Assembly: GCA_029261995.1 (NCBI GenBank)
Contig: JAJDAF010000050.1
Coordinates: forward strand, 279,152-343,151
Reading direction: 5' to 3'
Source: Candidatus Zhuqueibacterota bacterium
GTDB taxonomy: Bacteria > Zhuqueibacterota > Zhuqueibacteria > Oceanimicrobiales > Oceanimicrobiaceae
DNA length: 64,000 bases
The position numbers and the translations under genes were made by a program. A model generated the notes under the pieces. That model saw only the letters and a program-made list of their open reading frames with translations. It was not told the DNA's origin and ran no database searches. Shown here piece after piece: positions 19,049-29,800 of this stretch; within the stretch, counting starts at the first letter, position 1, and each line of letters opens with the position of its first letter.

Positions 19049-19589
19049 TCTTGTGATTAAAACTTCTGAAGAGACTACAGGCCATATCTTTGATTTCGAA
19101 AATTTGGATTGGGACGAGCTTGATCAATTGGCGTCGGACGAGCTCTACTCGTGGTTTGGCCCTACGGGGTACATTGAAAGATTGATAGAAATTGGGGCGT
19201 TAATTTTGGATGTTCATGTACCGCCCAAACTAGAATTTCTCGTCGAAGAAACTCGTCGGTGCTATGCGTTTGAACAGCATATTGCTGTATATTCCTTATG
19301 CCGCACCCTTTTGGAGTCAGCGATGAGAGATATTTGTTTAAGAACTGGGGGAATTCGAGAAAATAGAAACCCTCGCCCTTGTGCCTTGATCAAACATCTT
19401 TCAAAGGATGATACCGCATTAAGAAAGAGAATCGAGAACTTGTACGGGCGTCTTAGCCACATCGCTCATGGGTCGAAATTCTGTGATTCAAATGGTGTTC
19501 AAGCGGCGTTCAGAGAAACAGCCTCAATGGTGCAAGTGCTTTATGAAAAAAATCGTGGCAGAATATTAAGATTTGAAGGCGATTCTTGA
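18972..19589 (+). CDS. HEPN/DUF4145-like protein (C-terminal piece of the split gene)
   Basis: This frame spans 205 residues, but the first 20 or so overlap the 84-residue frame and are probably not native. An isolated start at the ATG at 19026 is possible. The recognisable part is helical: EQHIAVYSLCRTLLESAMRDICLR, then KRIENLYGRLSHIAHGS. The last contains R-x5-H (Arg codon 19449, His codon 19467), matching the R-x4-6-H signature of HEPN domains, and the layout resembles DUF4145-type HEPN proteins. Many HEPN proteins are RNases in toxin-antitoxin or defence loci. Family membership is inferred from motif and helix pattern only, and activity is unproven. Confidence 0.55.
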   Translation: MYSMETIQIPKQYLRISGMETIFFADLVIKTSEETTGHIFDFENLDWDELDQLASDELYSWFGPTGYIERLIEIGALILDVHVPPKLEFLVEETRRCYAFEQHIAVYSLCRTLLESAMRDICLRTGGIRENRNPRPCALIKHLSKDDTALRKRIENLYGRLSHIAHGSKFCDSNGVQAAFRETASMVQVLYEKNRGRILRFEGDS

Positions 19590-19730
19590 AGAAACCATTT
19601 CTTACAACAGCCTGCACAGCGACAGGTGGGGCGCGGGCGATCTGGGTGAGTTTTGTGCATTTCCAGAGTTTTTTTTCAAAATGCTACATGCATCGAAATC
19701 CCGCTGCGTCTGAAGCGGTACGGCTAGAGA

Positions 19731-22700
19731 ATGCGCATGAACAGAACATGGCTGGAGACTGATTTGAAACTTCTTGCAGTACTCACTTCTTTCCTTGTGT
19801 TCGCTACTGGCTGGCAACCGGCCAAGTCGCAGCAGTTAATCATCAACGAATTCCTGGCCGCCAACGCCACCACGAACCTGGATCAGGACGGTCAAGCTTC
19901 TGACTGGATAGAGTTTTTTAATTCGGGCTCGGATGCGATTAGTCTGGCTGGCTTCGCGCTTTCAGACGACCCGGCAGTGCCTCAGCGGTGGGTTTTTCCG
20001 GAGATAAGCATTGCCCCGCAAAGCTATCTGTTGGTCTGGGCGTCCGGCAAAGACCGGCGCGCAGGAGAATTGCATGCCAATTTTGGCCTGTCCCAAACTG
20101 GCGAATCCCTGGCTATCTACGACACCAGCGGCGTTGTCCTGGACGCTGTCACCTTCGGCTCGCAGCAGAACGACATTTCGATGGCGCGCGTCAGCACGAG
20201 TGCCGCGTTTCAGTTTACCACCACGCCCACGCCGGGCGCAACCAACGTGGTCACCGAGCCAGAAAATCTGCCGCCGCAAATTGTTATCAATGAATTTATG
20301 GCGTCGAACGGCGCGACTATCGATGATGAAGACGGCGAGTCATCTGATTGGCTCGAGCTTTTCAATGCCGGCACGGACACGGTTCAACTTGCCGGCCTTG
20401 CTTTGACCGATGACAAGAATGAACCCGGGCTCTGGCCGCTGCCCGACCTGGCGCTCGAGCCGGAAAGCTATCTGCTGATTTGGGCTTCGGGAAAGAATCG
20501 TCGCGCCGCGGAGTTGCACACTAATTTCAGGCTTGCCGGCGGTGGCGAATTTGTCGGATTGTACACCGCGGACGGTTGGTTGGTTGACGGCAAGGATTTT
20601 GGCGCGCAAAGCAGAGACATTGCATTGGCGCGCATTCCGGACGGTGCCGGCGCGTTTGAAAGAACGGCTGACCCGACACCTGGCGCCACCAATCGTCGCA
20701 AGATCCCGCCGGGCGACGCGCTCTCTTTTTCTCCCAAGAGTGGTTTTTTTGAAACCGCTGTGCAAGTCGTGCTCTCCAGCAAGGTGGCGAACATCACCAT
20801 CCGGTTCACTACCGACGGCTCCGAGGTCACGAAAAACAGCGAACGCTACACCGACGCTATCGATTTGTCTTCCACCAAAGTCATTCGCGCGCGCGCGTTC
20901 GATGGCGACGCGGCGGTGAGTGACGACTTGAGCCAGATTTATCTCATCGGCTACGAAGGTCAACTACCGGTTCTTTCGCTAGCGACGGATGACAAGAATC
21001 TCAATGGCGGCCAGGGCATTTTCTCCAATCCGAACGAGACGGGACGGAGCTGGGAACGGCCGGTTTCGGTAAATTTCGTTGAACCGAACGGCTCAGGTTT
21101 CCAGATCAACGCCGGGGTTCGCGTGCATGGCGCGCATTCCCGCGGTTACCTGAAAAAATCCATGCGGCTCTATTTTCGCAGCGACTACGGCGAGAGCAAG
21201 CTGCGCTACAAGCTGTTTCGCCAGAAGAATATCGGTGAGTTCGACCGCATTGTCGTACACTCCGGCGGTTCTTTCGACCAGTACGGCAGCGGCGAAAACA
21301 GGTGGACGCTGCTGCGCGATCCGCTCAATCATACGCTGCTCGGTGAACTCGGCGGCAACGTCTCCGCACACAAGCCGGTGATAGTTTACCTCAACGGCGA
21401 GGTTTGGGGCATCTATATGCTGCGCGAACATATTCACGATCTAGACTATCTTACACAAAATTTGGGCGTGCAAGATGCTGACCTGCTGGAGTGGGCATTC
21501 AATGAAACGCCGATTGTCAAGGAAGGCGATCTCACTGCCTGGCGCGATCTGCACACTTACTTCAAGACCGAAGACATCGATAAACCCGAGGACTGGTTGC
21601 GTGCTCAGGAGTTTATCGACATGGAGAATTTTATCGACTACCACATCCTGCAGATCTACGGCGGCCACAAAGATTGGCCGCACAACAACCATTTTTTCTT
21701 CCGGCCCCGAACGCCGGCTGCCAAATGGCAGTGGATTCTGTGGGACTCTGAGACGACCTATCTCAAGCACAGAATGAAGGGGCTGGTCTGGGCGACCCGC
21801 GACACCGTGGCCACCGACATTTCCGCCGGCGATTCCGAGCGCCAACTGTTCGGGACAATTTTCATGCGCCGGCTGGTGGAAAACGAAGATTTCAAGAGAA
21901 TGTTCGTGAGCCGGTTCGCGGATTTGTTGAATACCAAACTGCACCGGGACAGTCTGGCCGCGACCTTTGACCGTCTTGTGGCCGAAATCGAGCCGGACAT
22001 TCAAGTCGAAACGGACCGCTGGGAAGGCGCCCGGATGACGGATTGGCGCGCCGGGGTTGCGCAAGTGCATGACTTCATCCGTCGCCGGCGAGACCAGCAG
22101 TGGACTCAACTCGAGGTCTTTTTCCGCTTGCGGCAAATCTACAACCTGACGGTGACTTCTGAGACTGGTGGCGGACAGATTCGGGTGAACACTCTCACCC
22201 ATTCTTCTTTGCCTTGGAGCGGGGACTATTTCGACAAGATGCCGGTCGAGGTGGAAGCCATGCCTTCTTCAGGATTTGAATTCTCGCATTGGAGTGGTGC
22301 CTCCGCGTCGAGCAACGCTGAGATTGAGCTGGATCTGGATCGTGACGAAACCCTGGCCGCGCATTTCGTACCCGTTCAGTTACTCCAGCCAGAAATCCTT
22401 TCGTTTGCGCCAGACAGCGGCCGGGCCGGCATCCCCGTTGCCATTCATGGAAGGCATTTCCAGGACGTAACCGCCGTTTCATTGACAGATTCCGCGCTTG
22501 CGTTTACCATCGTCTCAGATACTTTGATTACAACCACCGTTCCTGAAAACGGTGCTACAGGAAAGTTTGCGCTGCAGGCGCCGGGTGGCAGAGCAGAGAG
22601 TAACCGAGACTTTGTCGTGGTGCCAGAGTCGCCTGCTTCCAGCACAATCGATGGCTTCAATCCGAAAGCCGGCATGCCTGGCGCGACGGTCACCATCTCT

Positions 22701-23657
22701 GGGAAAGGACTCGGCGAGTCGCGCTCGGTGCTTTTTAATGGCAGTCCCGCCCTCATTCTGGAGAGCAGCGCAGATGCCGTCCGCGCCAAAGTACCTTTTG
22801 GAGCAAGCAGCGGTAGAATCGCCGCGGTTACGCCCCAGGATTCTGTGGTGAGCGATTCCAGCTTCACCGTCTTGCCAGACACGGCTGGTTTTCGCTTCAT
22901 GGTTGCGGAAGACAGTTATCTGAGTCAGAGTGAGCCTGACGCGAATTTCGGCGCGGCAGCAATCCTGCTCAGCAGCAGCAATCATCTAAGCCTTCTCAAA
23001 TTCGATTTGTCCGGGCTGCGGTTTCCGATCAAGAAGGTGAGGCTTCGACTCTGCATGGTCGGCGGCTCCGGAGGGGTGACGACCTCCGTTCATAGCGCCG
23101 CCAGCGACTGGCAGGAAAACACCGTGAACTCAGCACAGCCACCTTTCGTGGATTCTGCGCCACTCAAGCAAATCGAAACTGAAACTGTCGGTGAGTTTGT
23201 GGAGTGGGACCTGTCCGGCTCAATTTCTCTGCCAGGCACTTATTCGTTTGCGATCCGGGCTGTGGCCGACGATACGATTTCATTCTCTTCCCGCGAAGGA
23301 TTCTACCCCGCTCATGTTCTGGTAGAAGTCGATTCCGTGGTTTCCGACATAGATGAAGTTGGAAACACTGCACTGCCAACGGGATTTAGCCTGAGTCCGG
23401 CTTACCCCAATCCCTTCAACGCCACCACCATAATTGAGTACGCTTTGCCACAATCCGCCAGAGTAAGCCTGCGCATCTACAACCTTGTGGGCCAGGTTGT
23501 GAAGACTCTTGTGGATGGCATGGAGACCGCCGGCTTCAAGCGCGTTCATTGGCGCGGTCGCGATGATCGGAACATTGACGTCGGCAGCGGTGTATATTTT
23601 GTAAGATTGGTCACAGGACAAAGGATTATTACACGCAAGGTTCTGTTTCAGAAGTAG
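19731..23657 (+). CDS. Exported LTD-CotH kinase family protein 2 (two lamin-tail domains)
   Basis: The protein has 1308 residues; the start is 19731, or the second ATG at 19737. A signal peptide runs to about residue 33. Order: two lamin-tail domains (34-175, 180-325), chitobiase/Fn3-associated (330-405), CotH kinase (410-790), InlB-like (802-880), two IPT (885-1055), DNRLRE (1060-1205) and FlgD-like sorting domain with AYPNPFN (1215-1308). CotH motifs include RDPLNHTLL, VIVYLNGEVWGIYMLRE, DWPHNN near 647 and WDSE near 670. WDSE has Glu where the first paralogue and the usual family pattern have the second Asp. The extra lamin-tail copy is the main difference from the neighbours. Extracellular kinase function is inferred. 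Confidence 0.85.
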   Translation: MRMNRTWLETDLKLLAVLTSFLVFATGWQPAKSQQLIINEFLAANATTNLDQDGQASDWIEFFNSGSDAISLAGFALSDDPAVPQRWVFPEISIAPQSYLLVWASGKDRRAGELHANFGLSQTGESLAIYDTSGVVLDAVTFGSQQNDISMARVSTSAAFQFTTTPTPGATNVVTEPENLPPQIVINEFMASNGATIDDEDGESSDWLELFNAGTDTVQLAGLALTDDKNEPGLWPLPDLALEPESYLLIWASGKNRRAAELHTNFRLAGGGEFVGLYTADGWLVDGKDFGAQSRDIALARIPDGAGAFERTADPTPGATNRRKIPPGDALSFSPKSGFFETAVQVVLSSKVANITIRFTTDGSEVTKNSERYTDAIDLSSTKVIRARAFDGDAAVSDDLSQIYLIGYEGQLPVLSLATDDKNLNGGQGIFSNPNETGRSWERPVSVNFVEPNGSGFQINAGVRVHGAHSRGYLKKSMRLYFRSDYGESKLRYKLFRQKNIGEFDRIVVHSGGSFDQYGSGENRWTLLRDPLNHTLLGELGGNVSAHKPVIVYLNGEVWGIYMLREHIHDLDYLTQNLGVQDADLLEWAFNETPIVKEGDLTAWRDLHTYFKTEDIDKPEDWLRAQEFIDMENFIDYHILQIYGGHKDWPHNNHFFFRPRTPAAKWQWILWDSETTYLKHRMKGLVWATRDTVATDISAGDSERQLFGTIFMRRLVENEDFKRMFVSRFADLLNTKLHRDSLAATFDRLVAEIEPDIQVETDRWEGARMTDWRAGVAQVHDFIRRRRDQQWTQLEVFFRLRQIYNLTVTSETGGGQIRVNTLTHSSLPWSGDYFDKMPVEVEAMPSSGFEFSHWSGASASSNAEIELDLDRDETLAAHFVPVQLLQPEILSFAPDSGRAGIPVAIHGRHFQDVTAVSLTDSALAFTIVSDTLITTTVPENGATGKFALQAPGGRAESNRDFVVVPESPASSTIDGFNPKAGMPGATVTISGKGLGESRSVLFNGSPALILESSADAVRAKVPFGASSGRIAAVTPQDSVVSDSSFTVLPDTAGFRFMVAEDSYLSQSEPDANFGAAAILLSSSNHLSLLKFDLSGLRFPIKKVRLRLCMVGGSGGVTTSVHSAASDWQENTVNSAQPPFVDSAPLKQIETETVGEFVEWDLSGSISLPGTYSFAIRAVADDTISFSSREGFYPAHVLVEVDSVVSDIDEVGNTALPTGFSLSPAYPNPFNATTIIEYALPQSARVSLRIYNLVGQVVKTLVDGMETAGFKRVHWRGRDDRNIDVGSGVYFVRLVTGQRIITRKVLFQK

Positions 23658-23726
23658 ATTCAGTCTCTCGTTAGCGCTTTCGATTCCCGCCCCGGCATTT
23701 TTAGATGGATCTTGCACAGAAGGACA

Positions 23727-26717
23727 ATGTATCTGGACATGGCCGGTATGCGCTTCAAAATATTCGGACTCTACCTGTTTCTTCTGCTGGCGCCGGCAGC
23801 CGGCCTGCCGCAAGCTCTCGTCATCAATGAACTGCTTTCCTCAAATAACAAAACTAATTTCGATGAAGATGGTGACTCCTCAGATTGGATTGAGATTATT
23901 AATCAAGATTCGGTTGCGGTCAACCTGGGCGGGCTCAGTCTTACCGACAGGGCGGCCGCACCGTTACGCTGGACTTTCCCCGAAGTGCAGCTTGGCCCAG
24001 GAGAATTCTTGCTTGTCTGGGCTTCTGGAAAGAGCCGGAGGACGGGAGAATTGCACGCGAATTTCAAACTCAGTTCAGGCGGGGAATTTGTTGGTTTGTT
24101 TGACAGTCTCGGCATCGCGCTGGACAGCCTGACTTATGGCCGCCAGCTTGAAGATGTCGCTCTTGCCCGAATCCCCGACGGTAGCGGAAGCTTCATGGCG
24201 ACAGATGAGCCGACGCCCGGCCGTCCAAACCGCCTCGGGATTCCTGACCCGCTCGCGCTGACGTTCACCCCGCCCGGCGGCTTCTTCGACAGTGGCGGCG
24301 AAGTTCTGATCACCAGCGCGGTTGACGGCGCAACTATCCGCTACACCACCGATGGCGCCCCGGTGCAACCCTCAAGCCAGGAATACCTGCATCCGATTTC
24401 GTTCTCCTCGACCCGAGTAATTCGCGCACGCGCTTTTAATGGCAGTGCTCCGGTTAGCGACGATATCAGCCATTTGTATTTGGTGGACTATGCCGGCCAT
24501 TTGCCGGTGCTTTCGCTGGCTGCTGACCCCGATGACTTTTTTGGCAGACGTGGCATTTTTTCTCAGCCAACCCGCAGAGGGCGAGACTGGGAAAGGCCGG
24601 TGGCGGTGAATCTTCTTGAGTTGGACGGTGGCGGATTTCGTCTGAGTGCCGGCGCCCGCGTACACGGAGCGGCATCGCGCACCTATCCGAAAAAATCGAT
24701 GCGTTTGTATTTTCGCAGCGAATACGGCGAAAGCAAACTGCACTACCGCATTTTCAAACAAAAATCACTGGAGGCTTTCGACCAACTGGTGGTGCACGCC
24801 GGCGGCACCTTTGACCAATCTTTCGATAATGACAAGTGGACGCTGCTGCGCGATCCACTCAACCACGCTTTGATGGCGGAACGGGGACACAATGTTTCGC
24901 CGCATCGACCTGTCCTTGTTTACATCAACGGTGAATTCTGGGGTATGTACATGCTGCGCGAGCGCATTAGCGATGACTATCTTGAGCATAATCATGGCAT
25001 CGATGATGCCGACTTGCTCGAGTGGGCGCATAACCCTATTCCCCAAGTGAAAGCCGGTGACCGTGATGTCTGGAGCACGACCTGGAAGTTTTTCAAGTCG
25101 GCGAAACTCCGCAAAGGTGAGGAATATGAGAAGGCGCTGCGGCTCATCAATGTCGAGAGTTTCATGGCTGACGCCATCGTTCGAATTTTTGTGGGACATA
25201 CAGATTGGCCGCACAACAATAACATCTTTTTCCGCGACCGGATGAACGACGGCAAGTGGAACTGGATTCTCTGGGATGTCGAAAGCACCTACAAAGATCC
25301 GACCATCAACACGATGGAGTGGGCTACACGCGATACCACTCGTCCCGATATTTTCCGCGACAAAGAGAGCCGGGTTTTTGGCACGACCCTACTGCGCCAG
25401 CTTGTGAAGAATGATGAATTTGAGGCTCTGTTTGTCAGTCGCTTTGCTGATTTCATGAATAGCAGTCTGCAGCCAGACCACATCCGCGAGGTCTTTGACC
25501 ACCTGGTTGCGGAAATCGAACCTGACGTGGGGCTGGAAGCTGAGCGCTGGGACAGCCAGGTTTCTGAATGGATGGCGGGTTTGCGCCAGGTTCGTCAATA
25601 CATTGAAAGGCGCCCCGAAATTCAGCGAAGGCATTTGCGCGAATTTTTCGACTTGCCCGGCGAAGGCGAGCTGACCCTTCAGGTCGAGCCTTCCGGGGCA
25701 GGCAGCGTGCGTGTGAACAGCCTGCGCCTTGATTTTTTTCCCTGGCGTGGCATTTACTTCAGCGGCGTACCGGTTGAGGTAGAAGCGTTGGCAGCGCCTG
25801 GATTTGAATTTTCCAGGTGGGACGGTATCGAATCTACGGATGCGTTGGCACAGTTCGATGTCGGCAACGGCTCATCTGCCAGCGCCGTCTTTTCTGAAAC
25901 GCCCCGTGCTTTGCCTGAAATCGTTGCTATCGTGCCGGACAGCGGGATGATTAGCGACACGGTGGCGATTCGGGGTCGCCTGTTGTCCGGCGCGAACGTG
26001 GTGCTTTTTGCTTCTGGATCTTCGGAGTTTCAGGTACGGAGTGATTCGCTGCTGGTAGCCGCGGTTCCGGGCGATGCCGTGTCAGGGCCGGTCCTGGTTG
26101 TTGTCGATGCTGATACGGCAGTCAGCCCATTGGATTTTCTGGTCGTGCCGCCACCTCTGCCAGCCATTTTTTCGTTTGCTCCAGACAGCGGCCGGGTCGG
26201 CACTCCCGTCAAGATTTTGGGGGAGCATCTGGACAGGGTAACGGTGGTGAGATTTGGCCAGGCAGCGGCAGACAGTCTTCTGGACCAAGTGGCGACGGAG
26301 CTTATGGCGCGCCTTCCGGTCGATGCTGAAAGTGGCCTGATTTCACTAGTTGCCGGCGGAGACACCGTCTTCAGTACAAACAGTTTTACAGTGTTGCAGG
26401 ACACAACGGTTACCGTCGTCGAGTCCAATCGGCTGCCCGGGGAAGTCGCTTTTCATTCTGGCTATCCGAATCCCTCTAATGCAGAAGTGACCTTTGAATA
26501 CGATTTGGTCGAAATGGCGCATGTACAAATGACTGTGTTCAATGTGCTCGGCCAGGTCGTTCAGATCCTTGTCGATGAGGTGCAGCCGGCTGGCGCCAGG
26601 CGGTTTGTCTGGACAGGTATAGATAGCCACGGGGGCGTGCTGGGAACGGGAGTATATTTTGTCCGCCTGGTTGTTGGAGAACGGTTTTTTGTTCAGAAGA
26701 TTCTGTTGCAGCGATGA
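23727..26717 (+). CDS. Exported LTD-CotH kinase family protein 3
   Basis: The protein has about 996 residues from the ATG at 23727. An upstream TTG at 23712 and internal ATGs at 23739 and 23748 are alternatives, since the AGAAGGA at 23718 sits too near 23727 to decide. The hydrophobic core FKIFGLYLFLLLAPAAG is the signal peptide. Order: lamin-tail (20-165), chitobiase/Fn3-associated (170-245), CotH kinase (250-630; RDPLNHALM, VLVYINGEFWGMYMLRE, DWPHNN near 492, WDVE), InlB-like (640-715), two IPT (718-890), sorting domain with GYPNPSN (900-996). It lacks the DNRLRE domain of its two paralogues, and its sorting motif has Ser instead of Phe. The gene follows the second paralogue by about 70 bp. 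Confidence 0.85.
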   Translation: MYLDMAGMRFKIFGLYLFLLLAPAAGLPQALVINELLSSNNKTNFDEDGDSSDWIEIINQDSVAVNLGGLSLTDRAAAPLRWTFPEVQLGPGEFLLVWASGKSRRTGELHANFKLSSGGEFVGLFDSLGIALDSLTYGRQLEDVALARIPDGSGSFMATDEPTPGRPNRLGIPDPLALTFTPPGGFFDSGGEVLITSAVDGATIRYTTDGAPVQPSSQEYLHPISFSSTRVIRARAFNGSAPVSDDISHLYLVDYAGHLPVLSLAADPDDFFGRRGIFSQPTRRGRDWERPVAVNLLELDGGGFRLSAGARVHGAASRTYPKKSMRLYFRSEYGESKLHYRIFKQKSLEAFDQLVVHAGGTFDQSFDNDKWTLLRDPLNHALMAERGHNVSPHRPVLVYINGEFWGMYMLRERISDDYLEHNHGIDDADLLEWAHNPIPQVKAGDRDVWSTTWKFFKSAKLRKGEEYEKALRLINVESFMADAIVRIFVGHTDWPHNNNIFFRDRMNDGKWNWILWDVESTYKDPTINTMEWATRDTTRPDIFRDKESRVFGTTLLRQLVKNDEFEALFVSRFADFMNSSLQPDHIREVFDHLVAEIEPDVGLEAERWDSQVSEWMAGLRQVRQYIERRPEIQRRHLREFFDLPGEGELTLQVEPSGAGSVRVNSLRLDFFPWRGIYFSGVPVEVEALAAPGFEFSRWDGIESTDALAQFDVGNGSSASAVFSETPRALPEIVAIVPDSGMISDTVAIRGRLLSGANVVLFASGSSEFQVRSDSLLVAAVPGDAVSGPVLVVVDADTAVSPLDFLVVPPPLPAIFSFAPDSGRVGTPVKILGEHLDRVTVVRFGQAAADSLLDQVATELMARLPVDAESGLISLVAGGDTVFSTNSFTVLQDTTVTVVESNRLPGEVAFHSGYPNPSNAEVTFEYDLVEMAHVQMTVFNVLGQVVQILVDEVQPAGARRFVWTGIDSHGGVLGTGVYFVRLVVGERFFVQKILLQR

Positions 26718-26879
26718 CGTGGTTGTTTGAGGGGCTAAGATGGGGCTGATCACGGTTCCGGTGCCATAAGCAGCCTAGTCGTTTCTGCACATTTTTCTTG
26801 CGCATTCACTCACGCTTGCGGCTATTTTAGATTGACGCCCCAAAATGGATTTTGACAACCGTTTGAAGTGGAAGTGCGT

Positions 26880-29800
26880 ATGCAGTTTCGAGTCTCGTGC
26901 CTCATCTTATTATTGTTTTCCTCTCCAGTAATTTCCCAAAATGCGGGATTTGCGCTGCGATTTGACGGCCAGGATGATAGTGTTCAGATTCCCGACTCTT
27001 CTGAGTTGAGCGGCGGTTCGGGCAAGAGCATCACGGTTGAGGCTTGGGTAAAACTGGACAACCTTAAGAAAGACCGCCCCGTCATCCAGAAGTGGTTGGA
27101 CACGCAATGGAAAGAGTGGAGTCTCACGGTCGATGGCAGCGATCAAAACGAGGTCTCCGTGGCGGTCGAAACCAACGGCACCAACTTCGAATACAAGGCT
27201 GGCGGCGGCGTGATTCAAGCTGGCATCTGGCACCATCTTGCCATGTCGTTCGACTGGAGCACGAAAATGCTCCGGATTTTCATTGATGGTGTAGAATACG
27301 GCAGCGGCGGCCAGGTCAGTCTCGGCATGCCGGACACCCGCGCAAAAGTGCTTATCGGACGGCATGCCTACACCGCGAACAAGCATTTTCTCGGCCAGAT
27401 GGATGAGGTCCGAATCTGGGGCCATGCCAGGACAGCCGCGCAGCTGCAGAATTTCATGAACCAGCCGCTTTCGGGCGACGAGCCAGGGCTGCTGGCTTAC
27501 TGGAATCTTGACGAGACCTCCGGCGTGCAAATTCTTGACCGTTCAGCAGGCGGTCATGATGGTGTGTTCGAACAAAGCGAACTTGACGGCCCGCAGCGAA
27601 TCGTCTCAACCGCGCCTTTTGAAGGCGGCGCGTTCGTGGCAGTGGAATCGCCTAACGGTGGAGAAGCCCTGCTGCCCGGAACCAGCCACACCATTTTTTG
27701 GACTGCCGTTGGCCTCGGACCACAGGTGACCATCGAGTTTTCTGACGACGCTGGTGCAGCTTGGCAGACCGTCAAATCCGCCACGGACAATGATGGCAAA
27801 TTCGGCTGGACAGTTCCGGAGCAGCCCACCGACTTTGGCGTGATTCGGGTCTCGGATCTCGACGACCCGAGTCTTTCCGACGATAGCAACGAACCGTTTG
27901 TCATTTCATTTGTTCCGGAGGGAGATCTTTCGTTTACAGATATTACCCTTGACGCCGGCACCGGTGGGCCGGAAGGCCGCACTGACACAGGTGGCCATGC
28001 CGCCATCTGGGCGGATGTGAATCAGGATGGCTATCCTGACCTCTACCATACCATGCTTTTCACCAAAGGCATGCCGGACCTTTTCTTCCTGAATCAGGGT
28101 AATAATACCTTCGTGAATGAAGGGGCGGCCCGTGGCATCGATGACTTCGACAAGGGCTCGCACGGTTCCGTTTGGGCGGATTTGGATAACGATGGCGATT
28201 TCGATTTGTGGAACGGTACTACCTTTGGCGAAACAGGCGAACCGGCCGTCAACAACCTCTACCATAATGACGGCAATGGATTTTTCTCCGACGTCACCAG
28301 CCAGGCAGGTATCTCAGACCGCGACTGGCCGACGCGGGGCGTCACCGCCTTCGATATGGACAACGACGGCGACCTCGATCTCGTGGGCATCACGAATTTT
28401 CAGGGATCCGACGACCCTGCGGGCGAAAAGAACGAGGTTTATCGCAATGACGGGAATATGCGATTCACGTCCATTGATGAGGGCGATCTCTACAAAGCTA
28501 CGGCCGGACAGGGTGTCACTGCAGCGGATTATGACAATGACGGCGATATGGACTTGTTCGCCGGCAACCGCACGGGTCAATTGAACGTTTTGCGCAACGA
28601 TGGCGCAGGCAATTTCGACCGCATTTCACCAGAGAGTATCGGTATCCGCCACCGGGGTCGCGAGGGAGTAACATTCGGCGATGTCAACAATGATGGCTGG
28701 CTTGATGTTCTGCTTTCAGATTTCAACGAAGTCGATGATTTTGCTTTCGAACGGCTTTACATGAATCAGGGCGATGGCGTTTTCGCATTCTCGCGTCAAT
28801 TCAAGCGCACACACGGTTACATGGGCGCCTTCGGCGATCTTGATAATGACGGCGACCTGGACATTGTTTTTGCCGGCGACAGCGAATGTTATCTCAACGA
28901 TGGCTCGGGCGGTTTTGCGGACGGCCCTGTCGTGCCAACCGACAAGATCAACGACCCTCGCGCCATTGCCTTCGCCGACATCGACCGCGACGGCGATCTC
29001 GACTTTGCAATTGGGGCTAAGCGCTCGCGCAATTGGCTCATTCGCAACGATTTTGACGCAGGTAACTGGTTGCAGATTTCTCTGGTGTCGCCCCAAGGCC
29101 AGGCTGGCGCGTTTGGCGCCAAGATTCGATTGTACCGCGCGGGCGACCTGGGTGGCACGCTGCTTGGGTTCCGCGAGGCGCGCGGAGCGAATGGCTATCT
29201 CGGGCAAAATGAGCCCGTGGTGCATTTCGGGCTAGGGCCGCACATCAGCGTGGACATTGAGGTCGAGTTTCTCGACGGCTCCAAATTGAGCAGGACCCTG
29301 ATCGATGCAAATCAGCGGATCATGATTGATCCTTTCTATGAGCCGCATGTAAATGGATTCTCACCGTCAGCCGGCCTTGTTGGTAGGGAAGTACGGATTG
29401 CCGGAAAGCACTTTCTGAACGCCACGGGCGTAGCTTTCGCCGGTGTGTCGGCGGAGTTCACCATCGATTCTGATCGGGAAATAACGGCGCTCGTGCCCGA
29501 AGATGCACCAACGGGCCTCATCACAGTCTCCAATGCCAACGGGACCAGCGCCAGCACGACCTCGTTTGTTGTGATTGGTTCGCTGGCGCCCCTCACTTTT
29601 CTACCTTCGGATGACGGTCAGGTCAAGCAAAGTGAGCCCGATCGAAATTATGGTGACAAAAGCAGTTTTAAGGTCGAGTTGGACAATTTCTTCAGCTACT
29701 TGAAGTTTGACATCTCAGGACTGGACGGGACGGTAGATCGAGCGCTGCTCAGGATGCTGGTGGTGAATGGAAGTTCACACGCAGGAGAGATTTATCTTGT

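Noticed and set aside
21441-22202. Minus-strand open frames of 250-280 codons opposite CotH genes (also 15555-16397)
   Set aside because: They mirror well-supported plus-strand domains, have no ribosome-binding site or recognisable motif, and occur at equivalent places in paralogues because of shared codon use.
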